From positions 1-60,045 of the forward strand of contig CAJXUN010000028.1 in assembly GCA_913061475.1 (NCBI GenBank): a stretch of 60,045 nucleotides of DNA, written 5' to 3'. Both the position numbers and the translations under genes were made by a program. Origin of the DNA: an uncultured Colwellia sp. (lineage in GTDB: Bacteria; Pseudomonadota; Gammaproteobacteria; Enterobacterales; Alteromonadaceae). Positions 8,937-17,195 of this stretch are shown here, one piece after another. Below the pieces are notes generated by a model. It made no database searches. It saw only the letters and a list, made by a program, of their open reading frames with translations, and was not told the DNA's origin. Numbering within the stretch: the stretch's first letter is position 1; each line of letters begins with the position of its first letter.

Positions 8937-11285
8937 ATGACTAAAGAGTTATCTGGCGTAGTTGAAATTCCCGTATTAGCCTTACGTGATGTTGTAGTCT
9001 ATCCACAAATGGTTATCCCATTGTTTGTTGGTCGCGAAAAATCTATTCGTTGTTTAGATATTGCTAATGAAAACGACAAGCAAATTTTCCTTGTAGCGCA
9101 AAAAGACGCTGCTGTGGATGATCCAACGCAGGACGATTTATATCAAACCGGTACTATCGCCACTATTTTGCAAATGCTTAAATTGCCTGATGGCACAGTT
9201 AAAGTATTGGTGGAAGGAGTTCGTCGCGCGCATATTACTGAATTTATTGAAATTGATGAATACTTCACCGCTAATGCTGATTTTTTGAACATTGAAGGTG
9301 TTCCAGATGATAGTACTGAAGTGCTAATTCGTTCGGCTATTTCTCAGTTTGAAGGCTATGTTAAGTTAAATAAAAAAATACCGCCTGAAGTATTAACCTC
9401 AGTATCAGGCATTGATGATGCTGAGCAACTGGCTGATACCATGGCTGCTCATATGCCGCTGAAATTAGTTGATAAGCAAAAGGTATTAGAGATCACCCAC
9501 GTTTCAGAGCGTCTTGAGTTTTTAATGGCGCTAATGGAAGGGGAAATCGACTTACTGCAAGTTGAGAAAAAAATTCGTACTCGCGTTAAAAAGCAAATGG
9601 AAAAAAGCCAGCGTGAGTATTATTTGAATGAGCAAATGAAAGCTATTCAAAAAGAGCTAGGCGATGATGAAGAAGGTACAAATGAAGTTGAGCAGATAGA
9701 AAAGCAAATTGAAGCTGCTCAAATGCCAAAAGAAGCAAAAGATAAAACGTTAACAGAATTAAAAAAATTGAAAATGATGTCGCCAATGTCGGCAGAAGCA
9801 ACGGTTGTGCGTAGTTATATCGATTGGATGATCAGTGTCCCATGGAAAAAGCGTAGCAAATTAAAACGCAATCTTAAATTAGCACAAGATGTCCTGGATA
9901 AAGACCACTATGGCCTAGATAAGGTTAAAGAACGGATATTAGAGTATTTGGCCGTGCAGCAACGCGTGAGTCAGTTAAAAGGACCTATCTTGTGCCTAGT
10001 TGGACCTCCTGGGGTTGGTAAAACCTCATTAGGGCAATCTATCGCTAAATCAACCGGACGTAAGTATGTTCGGATGGCGCTAGGCGGTGTGCGTGATGAA
10101 GCAGAAATTCGCGGTCATAGAAGAACTTATATTGGTTCATTGCCAGGTAAGCTGATTCAGAAAATTGCTAAGGTCGGCGTCAAAAACCCATTATTTTTAT
10201 TGGATGAAATCGATAAAATGGCCTCGGATATGCGTGGCGATCCGGCATCAGCATTATTAGAAGTGTTAGATCCAGAGCAAAATAGTAGTTTTAATGACCA
10301 TTATTTAGAAGTGGATTACGACTTATCAGATGTGATGTTTGTCGCAACATCAAACAGTATGGATATTCCAGGGCCATTGCTTGACCGCATGGAAGTTATT
10401 CGTTTATCGGGCTACACCGAAGACGAAAAACTCAATATTGCAAAAAACCACTTGCTTGATAAACAAATTGAACGCAATGGTTTAAAGAGCAGTGAAATTG
10501 AAATAGAAGATAGTGCCATTATCGGTATTATTCGCTATTACACGCGTGAAGCAGGGGTGCGAGCATTAGAACGTGATATTTCTAAGTTGTGCCGTAAAGC
10601 AGTTAAAGCAATTCTTTTAGATAAAAAAGTTAAAAAAGTCATTGTAAATCAAGATAATTTGTCAGATTTTCTTGGTGTCCAACGTTTTGATTATGGTAAG
10701 GCGGACGACGAAAATCGTATTGGTTTAGTAACTGGCCTTGCATGGACACAAGTGGGGGGAGAATTACTCACGATTGAAACCGCGTCCGTGCCAGGTAAAG
10801 GTAAGTTGAGTTATACCGGCTCGCTTGGTGATGTAATGCAAGAGTCCATTCAAGCAGCGATGACCGTGGTAAGAAGTCGCACTGAAAAATTACGTATTAA
10901 TGAAGACTTTCATGAAAAACGTGATATTCATGTCCATGTACCAGAAGGGGCGACACCTAAGGATGGGCCAAGCGCAGGTATCGGCATGTGCACGGCCTTA
11001 GTATCAAGTTTAACCGGTAATCCTGTAAAAGCTGATGTTGCTATGACTGGCGAAATAACCTTACGAGGCGAAGTGCTTGCCATCGGTGGTTTAAAAGAAA
11101 AACTGCTTGCAGCACATCGCGGTGGTATTAAAACGGTTGTAATCCCTAAGGATAATGAGCGCGATTTAGCCGAAATTCCTGACAATGTTAAAGCTGATTT
11201 AGCTATTTATCCGGTAAAATGGATTGATGAAGTGCTAAAAATAGCCTTAGAACATCCAGTCGAAAAGTGGCAGTCAGATCGTTAA
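8937..11285 (+). CDS. lon: ATP-dependent Lon protease (LonA type)
   Basis: A soluble homo-oligomeric AAA+ serine protease degrading misfolded and regulatory proteins. The 782-residue protein (784 in E. coli) has the N-terminal substrate domain (about 1-200), a coiled helical linker and Walker A GPPGVGKT near 356-363. Walker B FLLDEIDK follows. The C-terminal protease domain has the catalytic Ser near 679 in PKDGPSAG and the catalytic Lys in the GGLKEKLLAA segment. ATG 8937 follows GAGAGAGTAACCA. Expression is probably heat-inducible from the upstream RpoH-type promoter. Confidence 0.97.
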   Translation: MTKELSGVVEIPVLALRDVVVYPQMVIPLFVGREKSIRCLDIANENDKQIFLVAQKDAAVDDPTQDDLYQTGTIATILQMLKLPDGTVKVLVEGVRRAHITEFIEIDEYFTANADFLNIEGVPDDSTEVLIRSAISQFEGYVKLNKKIPPEVLTSVSGIDDAEQLADTMAAHMPLKLVDKQKVLEITHVSERLEFLMALMEGEIDLLQVEKKIRTRVKKQMEKSQREYYLNEQMKAIQKELGDDEEGTNEVEQIEKQIEAAQMPKEAKDKTLTELKKLKMMSPMSAEATVVRSYIDWMISVPWKKRSKLKRNLKLAQDVLDKDHYGLDKVKERILEYLAVQQRVSQLKGPILCLVGPPGVGKTSLGQSIAKSTGRKYVRMALGGVRDEAEIRGHRRTYIGSLPGKLIQKIAKVGVKNPLFLLDEIDKMASDMRGDPASALLEVLDPEQNSSFNDHYLEVDYDLSDVMFVATSNSMDIPGPLLDRMEVIRLSGYTEDEKLNIAKNHLLDKQIERNGLKSSEIEIEDSAIIGIIRYYTREAGVRALERDISKLCRKAVKAILLDKKVKKVIVNQDNLSDFLGVQRFDYGKADDENRIGLVTGLAWTQVGGELLTIETASVPGKGKLSYTGSLGDVMQESIQAAMTVVRSRTEKLRINEDFHEKRDIHVHVPEGATPKDGPSAGIGMCTALVSSLTGNPVKADVAMTGEITLRGEVLAIGGLKEKLLAAHRGGIKTVVIPKDNERDLAEIPDNVKADLAIYPVKWIDEVLKIALEHPVEKWQSDR

Positions 11286-11576
11286 ATGAGTAGAAAAACA
11301 GCTGTTTTTGTTAAAAAATATAAAAAAACAGCAAAAAAATTGAAAAAAATGTAATTAACGCTTTTCAAACGCTGAAACTATGTTAAGTTAATGACGCTGA
11401 TAACGCTAGAACCCCTATACATAAGGGGTATAGTAGAGATAAAAATAATTATCAATATTTTTAGTTTTCTTTAACTCAGCGCTTGATGTTCAAAAAGAAG
11501 CTTGGTATAAAAGTTTCTGCAGGACGCTAAAAACAAAAGATAGCGCTGAATAATAACAATTGAAGGGGAATACACT
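11286..11576 (+). other. lon-hupB intergenic region with small palindromes
   Basis: A perfect 16-bp palindrome (11294-11309, AAAAACAGCTGTTTTT) lies just after lon and may be a weak terminator. A hairpin ACCCCT-N7-AGGGGT is at 11411-11429. The hupB promoter is at its right side. No small gene is seen. Confidence 0.5.
11483..11511 (+). promoter_or_regulatory. sigma-70 promoter of hupB
   Basis: TTGATG (11483-11488), a 17-bp spacer and TATAAA (11506-11511). It lies about 65 bp before the GTG start of hupB. Confidence 0.7.
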
Positions 11577-11852
11577 GTGAATAAATCTCAATTAATCGAG
11601 AAAATTGCTGCTGGTGCTGACATTTCTAAAGCTGCGGCTGGTCGTGCGTTAGATTCATTTATCGAAGCAGTTACGGAAGAGTTAAAAGGTGGCGAGCAAG
11701 TAGCCTTAGTTGGTTTTGGTACTTTTTCAGTACGTGACCGTGCAGCACGTACAGGTCGTAACCCACAAACTGGTGCGACTATCGAAATCGCAGCAGCTAA
11801 AATTCCATCTTTCAAAGCTGGTAAAGCGCTTAAAGATGCATGTAATGGCTAA
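11577..11852 (+). CDS. hupB: nucleoid protein HU, beta subunit
   Basis: A small DNA-bending histone-like protein that compacts the nucleoid. The 91-residue length and the sequence style fit HU-beta: N-terminal [11 protein letters not shown], core [25 protein letters not shown], and the beta-arm region with [18 protein letters not shown]. The start is GTG at 11577 after AAGGGGA (11563-11569). It has its own promoter and terminator and keeps its usual place after lon. Confidence 0.95.
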   Translation: MNKSQLIEKIAAGADISKAAAGRALDSFIEAVTEELKGGEQVALVGFGTFSVRDRAARTGRNPQTGATIEIAAAKIPSFKAGKALKDACNG

Positions 11853-11880
11853 TCAATAGCTATTGCTAAAGATTGCTGAT

Positions 11881-11910
11881 TAAGCCGCTTTTATAAGCGG
11901 CTTAATTGTT
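11881..11910 (+). terminator. terminator after hupB
   Basis: TAAGCCGCTT (11881-11890) and AAGCGGCTTA (11895-11904) form a perfect 10-bp stem with loop TTAT, followed by ATTGTT. The T-tail is short. Confidence 0.7.
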
Positions 11911-12066
11911 TCTGGCGTAGGGTAAATAACAAAATATTAAGCAGTCAAGTAAGGTTAAATAAAGTTGCAGATGACAACTGCTTAGCGCAATAAACTAAAA
12001 ATTCAAGTAATAACCTCTTCTCACAATACCACCTGAATTTGTGATATTAATCAATTTATCTGCTTT

Positions 12067-12080
12067 TTGACCTCAATCAA
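12067..12080 (+). promoter_or_regulatory. FNR/Anr-type box upstream of ccmI
   Basis: TTGAC-CTCA-ATCAA matches the FNR palindrome TTGAT-N4-ATCAA at 9 of 10 positions. A -10-like CATAAC at 12103-12108 lies 32 bp from the box centre, the spacing of a class II (-41.5) activated promoter. Anaerobic activation of cytochrome c maturation is known in enterobacteria; that this box acts on ccm is inferred. Confidence 0.5.
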
Positions 12081-12370
12081 GTTTTCTCTTAGTACTGATG
12101 AACATAACGTAGTGAGTGGATATTTTGTGGTATATTAGCTTGCATAATAGAGACCATCGGTAGGATCGGCCTTTTGGGTTTTTAACTGGCTTGTATTCAC
12201 CTTAATACATAATGTAAAGTGACGTTTTTCCTGATGATATAGCTAGGAAAAGTAAGTCAAAATTGTTAATCTTACAGCGCTTTTTAGCACATCGTGGAAC
12301 ATGAGTTATTCGTTTGAATTAGTTTAATTGAGACGGCTTACTCGGCAATCATAGGTATAAATTAAATAAT

Positions 12371-13633
12371 ATGACGACATTCTGGCTAGCAATTTTATTA
12401 CTCATAGTAATTGCATTACTTATTGTATGGCGAATTTTTACAGTACCTCACAACACCATTGGGGCAGAAAATGAGAATATTAGACAAGAAACTAATATTA
12501 CGCTTTACCACGAGCATTTATCACAGCTTGATAATGATTTAGCAGAAGGCAGTATCGAACAAGAGAGTTATGTGCAGTTAAAAGCTGAATTAGATAAAAC
12601 ACTGTTACAAGACGCTGAACTAAGTCGCAACAGTGTTGTTGAGAAACAGCAAAAATCTTGGATGTGGCCAGTGGGTATCGCGTTTGCCATTGTCAGTTTT
12701 AGTTTATATAGCTATATGATTCTTGGTGCGTATCCACAATTAAACTCGCCAGTTGCAATCAATGAAAGTGACGCCCATAGCGAATTGAATCCAGAGCAAA
12801 TGCTGGCTTTTCGTTTGCAGCAACTACAGCGTGAAGTAAAAAATGACCCGACTAATTCACAAGCCTGGTTCAGTTTAGGCCAAGCCTACATCTCAGCAGG
12901 TGAGTTTGATAACGCTATCGAGGCGTTTGACCGTGTCATGAAACAGGTAGGAGAGCATGCTGAGTTGTTAGGGCCAAAAGCTCAAGCAATGTATTATAAA
13001 AATGATCAAAAAATTAATAGCGATATTCAAGTGATAATTGATAAAGCATTAGCATTAGATTCGCTTGATGCCTCTACCAATATTTTGTTAGGTATGGATA
13101 GTTTTAGCAATCGAGATTTTGCTAAGGCAGTGAAATATTGGGAAACCGTTTTAAACAGTGGCCGTCCTGGAATAAGCCCACAAGCGTTAATGGGCGCTGT
13201 CGAGGAAGCTAAAAATCAATTACGTATGAGTAATGATGACACGTCATTGGCAGGTGTTGCCGATGAAATTGATCCGTCATTACCTCGGCTTATGGTGGAT
13301 GTGTCTTTAGCGCCCAACGTTCAAAAAGCATTAGCTAATGGCGAAGATAAGACGGTATTTATTTACGCCATTGCAGCAGATGGTCCTCGTATGCCTTTGG
13401 CAGCAGTAAAAATCAAAGCGAGTGATTTGCCGATCAGTATTGTGCTAGATGATGGGCAAGCAATGACACCGCAAATGCGCTTGAGTAGCGTTGATAAAGT
13501 GCACATTTATGCGGTTGTATCGATGCAAGGTAGTGTTGGCATTAAATCGGGAGATTTTAAAGCACAAGCGCTTAATATTGACACACAAGAAAAAAATGCC
13601 ATTAAGATGGAAATTTCAATCGCAGTACCGTAA
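12371..13633 (+). CDS. ccmI: cytochrome c maturation protein CcmI (apocytochrome chaperone)
   Basis: A membrane-anchored TPR protein that holds apocytochrome c for haem attachment by CcmF/H. The 420-residue protein has an N-terminal membrane helix (about 4-22), a cytoplasmic loop of the CcmI type with the HLSQLDNDLAEGSI segment, and a second membrane helix (about 95-115). A periplasmic TPR region follows at about 150-290, then a C-terminal beta-rich domain of the CycH class. It starts the set ccmI-ccmF-ccmG-ccmH. The more usual gammaproteobacterial order places ccmI last. Confidence 0.9.
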   Translation: MTTFWLAILLLIVIALLIVWRIFTVPHNTIGAENENIRQETNITLYHEHLSQLDNDLAEGSIEQESYVQLKAELDKTLLQDAELSRNSVVEKQQKSWMWPVGIAFAIVSFSLYSYMILGAYPQLNSPVAINESDAHSELNPEQMLAFRLQQLQREVKNDPTNSQAWFSLGQAYISAGEFDNAIEAFDRVMKQVGEHAELLGPKAQAMYYKNDQKINSDIQVIIDKALALDSLDASTNILLGMDSFSNRDFAKAVKYWETVLNSGRPGISPQALMGAVEEAKNQLRMSNDDTSLAGVADEIDPSLPRLMVDVSLAPNVQKALANGEDKTVFIYAIAADGPRMPLAAVKIKASDLPISIVLDDGQAMTPQMRLSSVDKVHIYAVVSMQGSVGIKSGDFKAQALNIDTQEKNAIKMEISIAVP

Positions 13634-13774
13634 CGCTTGAGTACTAAAGAATATCTAATAACTAACGATATTTATTTCAGCATTCACTTATAGAAAATTT
13701 AGCACTAATTTGATTAGCAAAAGTTAACTCACTTAGTTGCAAATAATGTTTAACATTGATTTACAGGAATTATC

Positions 13775-15751
13775 ATGATCCCAGAGCTCGGCCATTTCGC
13801 CCTCATTATCGGATTAGCATTTGCATTATGTTTAAGCATAGTGCCGCTTATAGGTGTCGCACAAAACAATCAGCAATTAATCAATAGTGCCAAGCCACTG
13901 AGTCTTGGGTTGTTTATATTTTTAACCATTAGTATTTGTCTGTTAGCCTATAGTTTTACCGTTGATGATTTCTCCGTTAAATATATCGCTAACCACTCTA
14001 ATAGTTTATTACCTTATTACTTCAAAATAAGTGCGGTGTGGGGTGGACATGAAGGCTCTATGTTGTTTTGGGTATTTGCTTTAACAGCATGGACATTTGC
14101 CGTAGGTGCTTTTAGTAAGCAAATAGAGAAAGAGTTTGTCGCGCGCGTTTTAGCTATCATGGGTATGATAGCGGTGGGATTTATTTTATTTACGCTACTG
14201 ACCTCTAATCCGTTTGAACGTTTGTTACCTAACTTTCCTGCTGAAGGTCGAGATTTAAATCCTCTGCTACAAGATATCGGTCTAATTATTCATCCGCCGA
14301 TGTTATATATGGGCTATGTAGGATTTTCTGTTGCCTTTGCTTTTGCTATTGCTGCACTGATGGCTGGAAAAATGGATGCCGCTTGGGCTCGCTGGTCACG
14401 TCCATGGACAGTAGCTGCATGGTCATTTCTCTCTGTCGGTATTGCATTAGGTAGTTGGTGGGCATACTACGAACTTGGCTGGGGCGGTTGGTGGTTTTGG
14501 GATCCAGTAGAGAATGTTTCATTTATGCCTTGGCTTGCCGGCACAGCTTTGATACATGCGCTTGCGGTAACCGAGCAACGCAATACTTTTAAACATTGGA
14601 CCTTGCTACTCGCCATATTCACTTTTTCACTGAATTTGCTCGGCGCGTTTTTAGTTCGTTCAGGTGTTATTACCTCGGTGCATTCGTTTGCTGTAGATCC
14701 TGGGCGTGGCATGTATTTATTGGTATTGTTAGCTATCGCCGTCGGTGGTTCGTTAACGCTATACGCTATTAGGTCTGCGAAGGTTAGTAGCCCGAGTCGC
14801 TTTACACTTTATTCACGTGAAAGTGCCATTTTAATTGCCATGTCAATATTGATAACGGCAACCGTCACCATTTTATTAGGCACACTTTACCCCTTGATTA
14901 TTGATGCAATGGGATTAGGCAAAATTTCAGTAGGGGCACCATACTTTAATCTTGTTTTTATTCCACTGATGATCCTATTGTTTCTCTTTATGGGGATCGG
15001 GCCGCTAATTCGTTGGAAAAAAGCGCGTAAGGGAGAGCTGTCTAAACATTTAAATAAGATTTCTGTTTTTAGTGTTTTGTTCGGTATCGCTTGGCCATTT
15101 TTGTTTGCTGGAGAATTTAGTGTTTGGGCATTTGTAGGCATGACGTTAGGTTGTTGGATTGTCTTAGCCGTTCTAAAAGATGTGCTTAACAATGCTAAAC
15201 AGGCTGACGGACGTTGGAAGTTTTCTGCTGTGCCGCTGAATCATATTGGTATGGCCGTTGCTCATGCGGGTATTGCTGTTACCGTTATCGGCGTAACTAT
15301 GGTTTCGACTTATGAACAAGAAATTAACGTAAAAATGTCTCCTGGAGAGAATGTTAATTTATCTGGTTATACCATTGAGTTTGCAGGAACAAAAGATGTT
15401 TTAGGGCCTAACTACAGTGCTATTCAAGGGCAGGTTAATGTCTTGCTTGATGGCGAGTTTGTCACCTTATTAAAACCTGAACAACGCACCTATAAAGTAC
15501 AAAGTATGGGTATGACAGAAGCCGGCATACATACCAACTTATTGCGTGATATTTATGTAGCACTAGGCGATCCACTAGGCAACAATTCGTGGTCAATGCG
15601 TTTGTATTATAAACCCTTTATTGTCTGGATTTGGTTAGGTGGCTTCCTGATGGCGATAGGTGGTTTCTTAGCAATATTGAGTAAACGTTATCGCAAACGT
15701 GTGTTGGCTTCAGAGCAAAAGCGTAATCAATCTAATCCTATGGTTTTATAA
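13775..15751 (+). CDS. ccmF: cytochrome c haem lyase subunit CcmF
   Basis: A polytopic inner-membrane protein that, with CcmH and CcmI, ligates haem from holo-CcmE to the apocytochrome CXXCH motif. The 658 residues match family length. The tryptophan-rich WWD haem-handling segment (ELGWGGWWFWDPVEN) is near residues 233-247, with many transmembrane helices on both sides and conserved periplasmic histidines such as HPPML. ATG 13775 follows CAGGAATTATC. ccmG begins 13 bp after the stop. Confidence 0.96.
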   Translation: MIPELGHFALIIGLAFALCLSIVPLIGVAQNNQQLINSAKPLSLGLFIFLTISICLLAYSFTVDDFSVKYIANHSNSLLPYYFKISAVWGGHEGSMLFWVFALTAWTFAVGAFSKQIEKEFVARVLAIMGMIAVGFILFTLLTSNPFERLLPNFPAEGRDLNPLLQDIGLIIHPPMLYMGYVGFSVAFAFAIAALMAGKMDAAWARWSRPWTVAAWSFLSVGIALGSWWAYYELGWGGWWFWDPVENVSFMPWLAGTALIHALAVTEQRNTFKHWTLLLAIFTFSLNLLGAFLVRSGVITSVHSFAVDPGRGMYLLVLLAIAVGGSLTLYAIRSAKVSSPSRFTLYSRESAILIAMSILITATVTILLGTLYPLIIDAMGLGKISVGAPYFNLVFIPLMILLFLFMGIGPLIRWKKARKGELSKHLNKISVFSVLFGIAWPFLFAGEFSVWAFVGMTLGCWIVLAVLKDVLNNAKQADGRWKFSAVPLNHIGMAVAHAGIAVTVIGVTMVSTYEQEINVKMSPGENVNLSGYTIEFAGTKDVLGPNYSAIQGQVNVLLDGEFVTLLKPEQRTYKVQSMGMTEAGIHTNLLRDIYVALGDPLGNNSWSMRLYYKPFIVWIWLGGFLMAIGGFLAILSKRYRKRVLASEQKRNQSNPMVL

Positions 15752-15764
15752 GAGGCTTAAATTA

Positions 15765-16307
15765 GTGAAAAGTATTATTCGTTTTATACCCTTAATTTTA
15801 TTTGTTTTATTAGGTGCTCTTTTGTATCGCGGCTTGTTTCTTAATCCGCAAGCGATGCCGTCGGCTATGATAGGTAAGCCTTTGCCTAAATTTGAGTTGC
15901 CTCGTGTTAAATCAGAAGAGCAGTTGGTAGGCCGAGACGATCTGCAAGGTAATATTGTTTTACTTAATGTATGGGCTACTTGGTGTATACAGTGTAAATA
16001 TGAGCATCCTTACCTGCTTAATATTGCTAAAGATGAGCGTATTAAGCTTTACGGGCTTAACTTTACTGATGATCGTAATGCCGCATTGAGTTGGTTAAAG
16101 CAATACCAAGACCCTTATGTGTTTTCTATTTTTGATGAACAGGGTGCACTTGGCTTAGATATTGGCGTATTTGGCGCGCCAGAGACTTTCGTTATTGACC
16201 ATACAGGTATTATTCGTAAACGCTTCGCAGGTCCAATCAATGATACGGTGTGGAAAAGAGAGTTCCTACCCTTGATTGAAACGATTGAAGCGGAAATGGC
16301 ACAATGA
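15765..16307 (+). CDS. ccmG: thiol:disulfide interchange protein CcmG/DsbE
   Basis: A membrane-tethered periplasmic thioredoxin that reduces apocytochrome c (or CcmH) cysteines before haem attachment. I choose GTG 15765, 9 nt after the RBS AAGAGG (15750-15755), giving 180 residues. The same frame is open upstream into ccmF, but that extension has no RBS. An N-terminal membrane anchor (about 4-24) is followed by a thioredoxin fold with WATWCIQCKYE. The CIQC active site sits in the CcmG-type context, and the cis-proline loop is FGAPETFVID. It overlaps ccmH by 4 bp (ATGA). Confidence 0.93.
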   Translation: MKSIIRFIPLILFVLLGALLYRGLFLNPQAMPSAMIGKPLPKFELPRVKSEEQLVGRDDLQGNIVLLNVWATWCIQCKYEHPYLLNIAKDERIKLYGLNFTDDRNAALSWLKQYQDPYVFSIFDEQGALGLDIGVFGAPETFVIDHTGIIRKRFAGPINDTVWKREFLPLIETIEAEMAQ

Positions 16308-16828
16308 GCAGCTTAATGATGTATGTCCCCATACATATAAATGGCGCGGCATTGCGACGACTGATGCGTTTTTTGGTCAGTGTTATGTTGCTAAGTGCCA
16401 TTTGGCTTAATAACGTCAATGCCGGTCCTGTTGATATTTTTCAATTTAAAGATGAAACGACTAAGTTACGTTTTCAATTATTGTCAAAAGAGCTACGGTG
16501 CCCTAAGTGTCAAAATCAAAATTTAGCTGATTCAAATTCTAAAATTGCGGTAGATTTAAGAAAAAATCTTTACAACCTATTGCAAGAAGGCAAGAGCGAT
16601 CAAGAAATTATCGATTTTATGGTTTATCGTTATGGTGATTTTGTTTTGTATCGTCCACAAATGAAAAAACAAACCTTGATCCTGTGGTTTGCACCACTAA
16701 TCATCCTTTTGGGTTTTATTATCAGTTTGGTTGTTGTTTTACGAAAGCGTAGTAAAGTTAAAGCAAGTGAGCTTAACTTGTCATCACATGAGCAAACAAA
16801 CTTAGACGATATTCTGAATAAGAAATAA
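16304..16828 (+). CDS. ccmH: cytochrome c maturation protein CcmH (thiol-reductase subunit)
   Basis: A membrane-bound periplasmic oxidoreductase of the haem ligation complex. The 174-residue protein has a signal/anchor region (about 17-40), the hallmark LRCPKCQNQNLADS motif (residues 64-77) with its CXXC pair, and a C-terminal membrane helix (about 127-147). This is the short CcmH form; the TPR part of the fused E. coli CcmH is supplied here by ccmI. Several in-frame ATGs occur near the start. I use 16304 because it overlaps the ccmG stop. A small TGTATG/CATACA hairpin lies in its first codons. Confidence 0.93.
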   Translation: MSSLMMYVPIHINGAALRRLMRFLVSVMLLSAIWLNNVNAGPVDIFQFKDETTKLRFQLLSKELRCPKCQNQNLADSNSKIAVDLRKNLYNLLQEGKSDQEIIDFMVYRYGDFVLYRPQMKKQTLILWFAPLIILLGFIISLVVVLRKRSKVKASELNLSSHEQTNLDDILNKK

Positions 16829-17195
16829 ATCCTATTGGACTTATTTTTGTGATGATAAAAAGAGTAAAGGGTTAATTATCCTTTGCTCTTTTTTATCAGG
16901 AAAATTAAAGTCTTCAATCCCCCAATTTTTAAGACTAATTGATGGTTATTTGACCGTTATTTCATCGCCAGAGTAAAAGAGTTTCATTTTCATTATTATT
17001 GGGCTAACATGCCCGTTCAATTGTGATTTTAAAGCGTATAAGTTAGTAAAATAGCCATGTTAGTTTGTTATTGAGGTGAGTTTCACTTTTTTACTCAAAC
17101 GGCTACTGAATTAATTTAAACGTATAGATAGTGGTAAATTAATACCGCAGCTAAATCGCACCGAAAGTACAATACCCTCGTGTAAAGAGATAAAG
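16829..17195 (+). other. 367-bp ccmH-ppiD intergenic region
   Basis: It holds the ccmH terminator and then about 300 bp of AT-rich sequence that must contain the ppiD promoter. I see no convincing -35/-10 pair and no small gene. Confidence 0.4.
16854..16897 (+). terminator. terminator after ccmH
   Basis: The arms 16854-16870 and 16880-16897 pair over about 17 bp with one G-T and one bulge. The stem is AAAGAG-rich on the left and ends in CTCTTTTTT on the right. It closes the ccm transcript. Confidence 0.8.

Larger units (their letters stand above)
11853..12370 (+). other. 518-bp hupB-ccmI intergenic region
   Basis: It contains the hupB terminator and an FNR-type box (listed separately). A weaker CRP-like half-palindrome, TGTGA-N6-TCAAT, is at 12040-12055. 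The last ~250 bp before ccmI hold no recognisable gene or RNA, so the ccm leader is long if transcription starts near the FNR box. Confidence 0.5.

Noticed and set aside
15699-15764. A longer N-terminus for CcmG starting inside ccmF
   Set aside because: The extension has no RBS and would overlap ccmF by 53 bp. GTG 15765 has a good RBS and starts directly before the membrane anchor.
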